Source: an uncultured Roseateles sp.
GTDB lineage: Bacteria > Pseudomonadota > Gammaproteobacteria > Burkholderiales > Burkholderiaceae_C
Reading direction: 5' to 3'
Length of the DNA: 64,000 nt
Assembly: GCF_913777145.1 (NCBI RefSeq)
Contig: NZ_CAJYPS010000023.1
Span: forward strand, 186,001 to 250,000
Part shown: positions 62,948 through 64,000 of the stretch, piece by piece
Layout of the letters: each line of letters opens with the position of its first letter
Numbering within the stretch: position 1 is the stretch's first letter
Notes under the pieces: model-generated
What the model saw: the letters and a program-made list of their open reading frames with translations, nothing else
What the model was told of the DNA's origin: nothing
The model's database searches: none
Made by a program: the position numbers and the translations under genes

Positions 62948-64000
62948 CGCGGGGACGACCAGATCACGTGGCGGCTCGCCCGCCAGCCGCGCCTGGTGCG
63001 CCAACTGGTAGGCCTGCTCCAGATGCCGCGTGAAGCGGGGGGTATCGAATAGCGCCGAGGCCTCGCGCGCGGCGAGCCGTTGCCGCACCGCCTGCAACAG
63101 GCCGGGTTCGGTGGCCAGGCGCACGGCCAGGTCGATGTAGCTGCGCGTGTCGCCCGTTACCAGCTCCGGCAGGCCCACCGCCTGCAGCAGGCTGGCCGCC
63201 ATGCGCGCCGGGAAGGAGCGGCCGGCCTGCGTCAGCACCGGGAGGCCCATCCACAGCGCATCGCTGGCCGTGGTGCCGGCGTTGTAGGGCAGCGTGTCCA
63301 GGAAGACATCGGCTGCCGCCAGCCTGGCCAGGTAGTCCTCACGCCGCGTGCGCCGGGCAAAGACCAGGCGCGTGGGGTCCAGCCCGGCGGCCTGCGCGTG
63401 GGCCCGCAGGTTGACCGCGGCCTGCTCGTCCTCCTCCAGCACCCACAGCACGCTGCCGGGCACGGCCTGCAGGATCTGTACCCAGGCCGCGAACCGGGTG
63501 GGGTTGATCTTGCAGGGGTTGTTGAAGCAGCAGTAGACAAAGCCATCGAGCGGCAGGCCCAGCGCAGCACGGTCGCCGGGCCGGGGCCGCGGCCGGCGGC
63601 GGTCGTTGGCCTGATAGCTGGGCAGATAGACGATGCGCTCGTCGTAGGCGTCACGCTCGTCGGCGGGAATCAGGGTCGCATCCGCCAGCAGGTAGTCATA
63701 GACCGGCGAGCCGGCCGTCCCCAGCGTGCCCAGGTATTGCATCTGCACCGGCGCGGCGCGCCAGGCGAGGATGCCGCCGCGCGCGCCATCGGTCAGGCCG
63801 GTCAGGTCCACCGCGATGTCCACGCCCAGACCGCGGGCGAAGTCGGCCAGTTGGGCATCGGTCAGGTGGGCGATGTCGTGGAACTGGTCAAAGGCAGCGC
63901 GCAGGCGCCGCTGCATGGGGTCGTCGCCGGCCTGGCCGTAATTCAACGCGATGACTTCAAAACGGGAGCGGTCGTGCAGCTCGAACACCTCGGCCATCAG
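62936..64000 (-). CDS. GT41 (OGT/SPINDLY-like) glycosyltransferase, partial (5' end outside window)
   Basis: The visible 355 codons are the C-terminal GT41 catalytic part: VAVDLTGLTDGARGGILAW, GTLGTAGSPVYDYLLAD, CCFNNPCKINPTRFAAW and the donor-binding LDTLPYNAGTTASDALWMG. The reading frame stays open to the window end, so an N-terminal TPR region is expected beyond it. It converges on and overlaps the fusion gene by 12 bases. Together with that gene it gives two GT41 domains side by side. Confidence 0.88.
   Translation of the reverse strand: MMAEVFELHDRSRFEVIALNYGQAGDDPMQRRLRAAFDQFHDIAHLTDAQLADFARGLGVDIAVDLTGLTDGARGGILAWRAAPVQMQYLGTLGTAGSPVYDYLLADATLIPADERDAYDERIVYLPSYQANDRRRPRPRPGDRAALGLPLDGFVYCCFNNPCKINPTRFAAWVQILQAVPGSVLWVLEEDEQAAVNLRAHAQAAGLDPTRLVFARRTRREDYLARLAAADVFLDTLPYNAGTTASDALWMGLPVLTQAGRSFPARMAASLLQAVGLPELVTGDTRSYIDLAVRLATEPGLLQAVRQRLAAREASALFDTPRFTRHLEQAYQLAHQARLAGEPPRDLVVPALPG

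Overview
The window is GC-rich (about 70% by impression) chromosomal DNA from a motile betaproteobacterium, most likely order Burkholderiales and close to the Roseateles/Rubrivivax/Leptothrix group. The pointers are the DUF3460-scpA pair, a DUF1841 protein, three PEP-CTERM proteins, the flgAMN/flgB-L layout, and an flhB-flhA-flhF-flhG-like-fliA block that runs into motAB-cheYZ. The lineage is inferred from gene content only.

Layout. 1-1335: minD (cut by the window edge) and minC, leftward. 1336-1979: a gene-free region with a cluster of DnaA-box-like sequences and an inverted repeat. 1980-8264: metG, a SulP transporter, a YnfA-type membrane protein, a DUF3460 protein, scpA and a DUF808 membrane protein. 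8476-11835: a Tat-exported metallophosphoesterase with a LamG-like tail, a PEP-CTERM protein and a MaoC-type hydratase. 11888-17776: a tightly overlapping operon of a KefF/KefG-like oxidoreductase, a KefC-like K+/H+ antiporter, a Sir2 deacylase, an ECF sigma factor and a membrane Ser/Thr kinase. 17888-19808: two overlapping PEP-CTERM genes and a DUF1841 gene.

19869-58352 is a large motility and signalling region. flgA-flgM-flgN run leftward, and a clear FliA-type promoter lies in front of flgM. flgBCDEFGH run rightward. After flgH the usual flgH-flgI link is broken by about 4 kb: a tandem 193-bp duplication carrying hairpin repeats, then an M20 amidohydrolase and two carbohydrate-active genes on the opposite strand. 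flgIJKL then resume. Next come c-di-GMP and phosphorelay genes: EAL-like/HDOD, a PAS-HisKA_2 kinase with an ANTAR regulator, a second kinase, an Hpt protein, a REC-PAS-GGDEF-EAL protein and a GGDEF protein. The leftward block flhB-flhA-flhF-flhG-like-fliA-MCP follows. After a small periplasmic binding protein comes motA-motB-cheY-cheZ, again with a clear FliA-type promoter.

58439-64000 holds a membrane-anchored methyltransferase, a GT2 glycosyltransferase, a large GT32-TPR-GT41 fusion and a second GT41 (OGT-like) gene cut by the window end. Their position next to motAB suggests protein (possibly flagellin) glycosylation, but no flagellin gene is in view.

The most unusual points are the FlhG-like protein that keeps the FlhF-activating motif but has lost the ATPase P-loop, the GT32-TPR-GT41 fusion, the split flg operon with its duplicated repeat element, and the oriC-like DnaA-box cluster upstream of metG.
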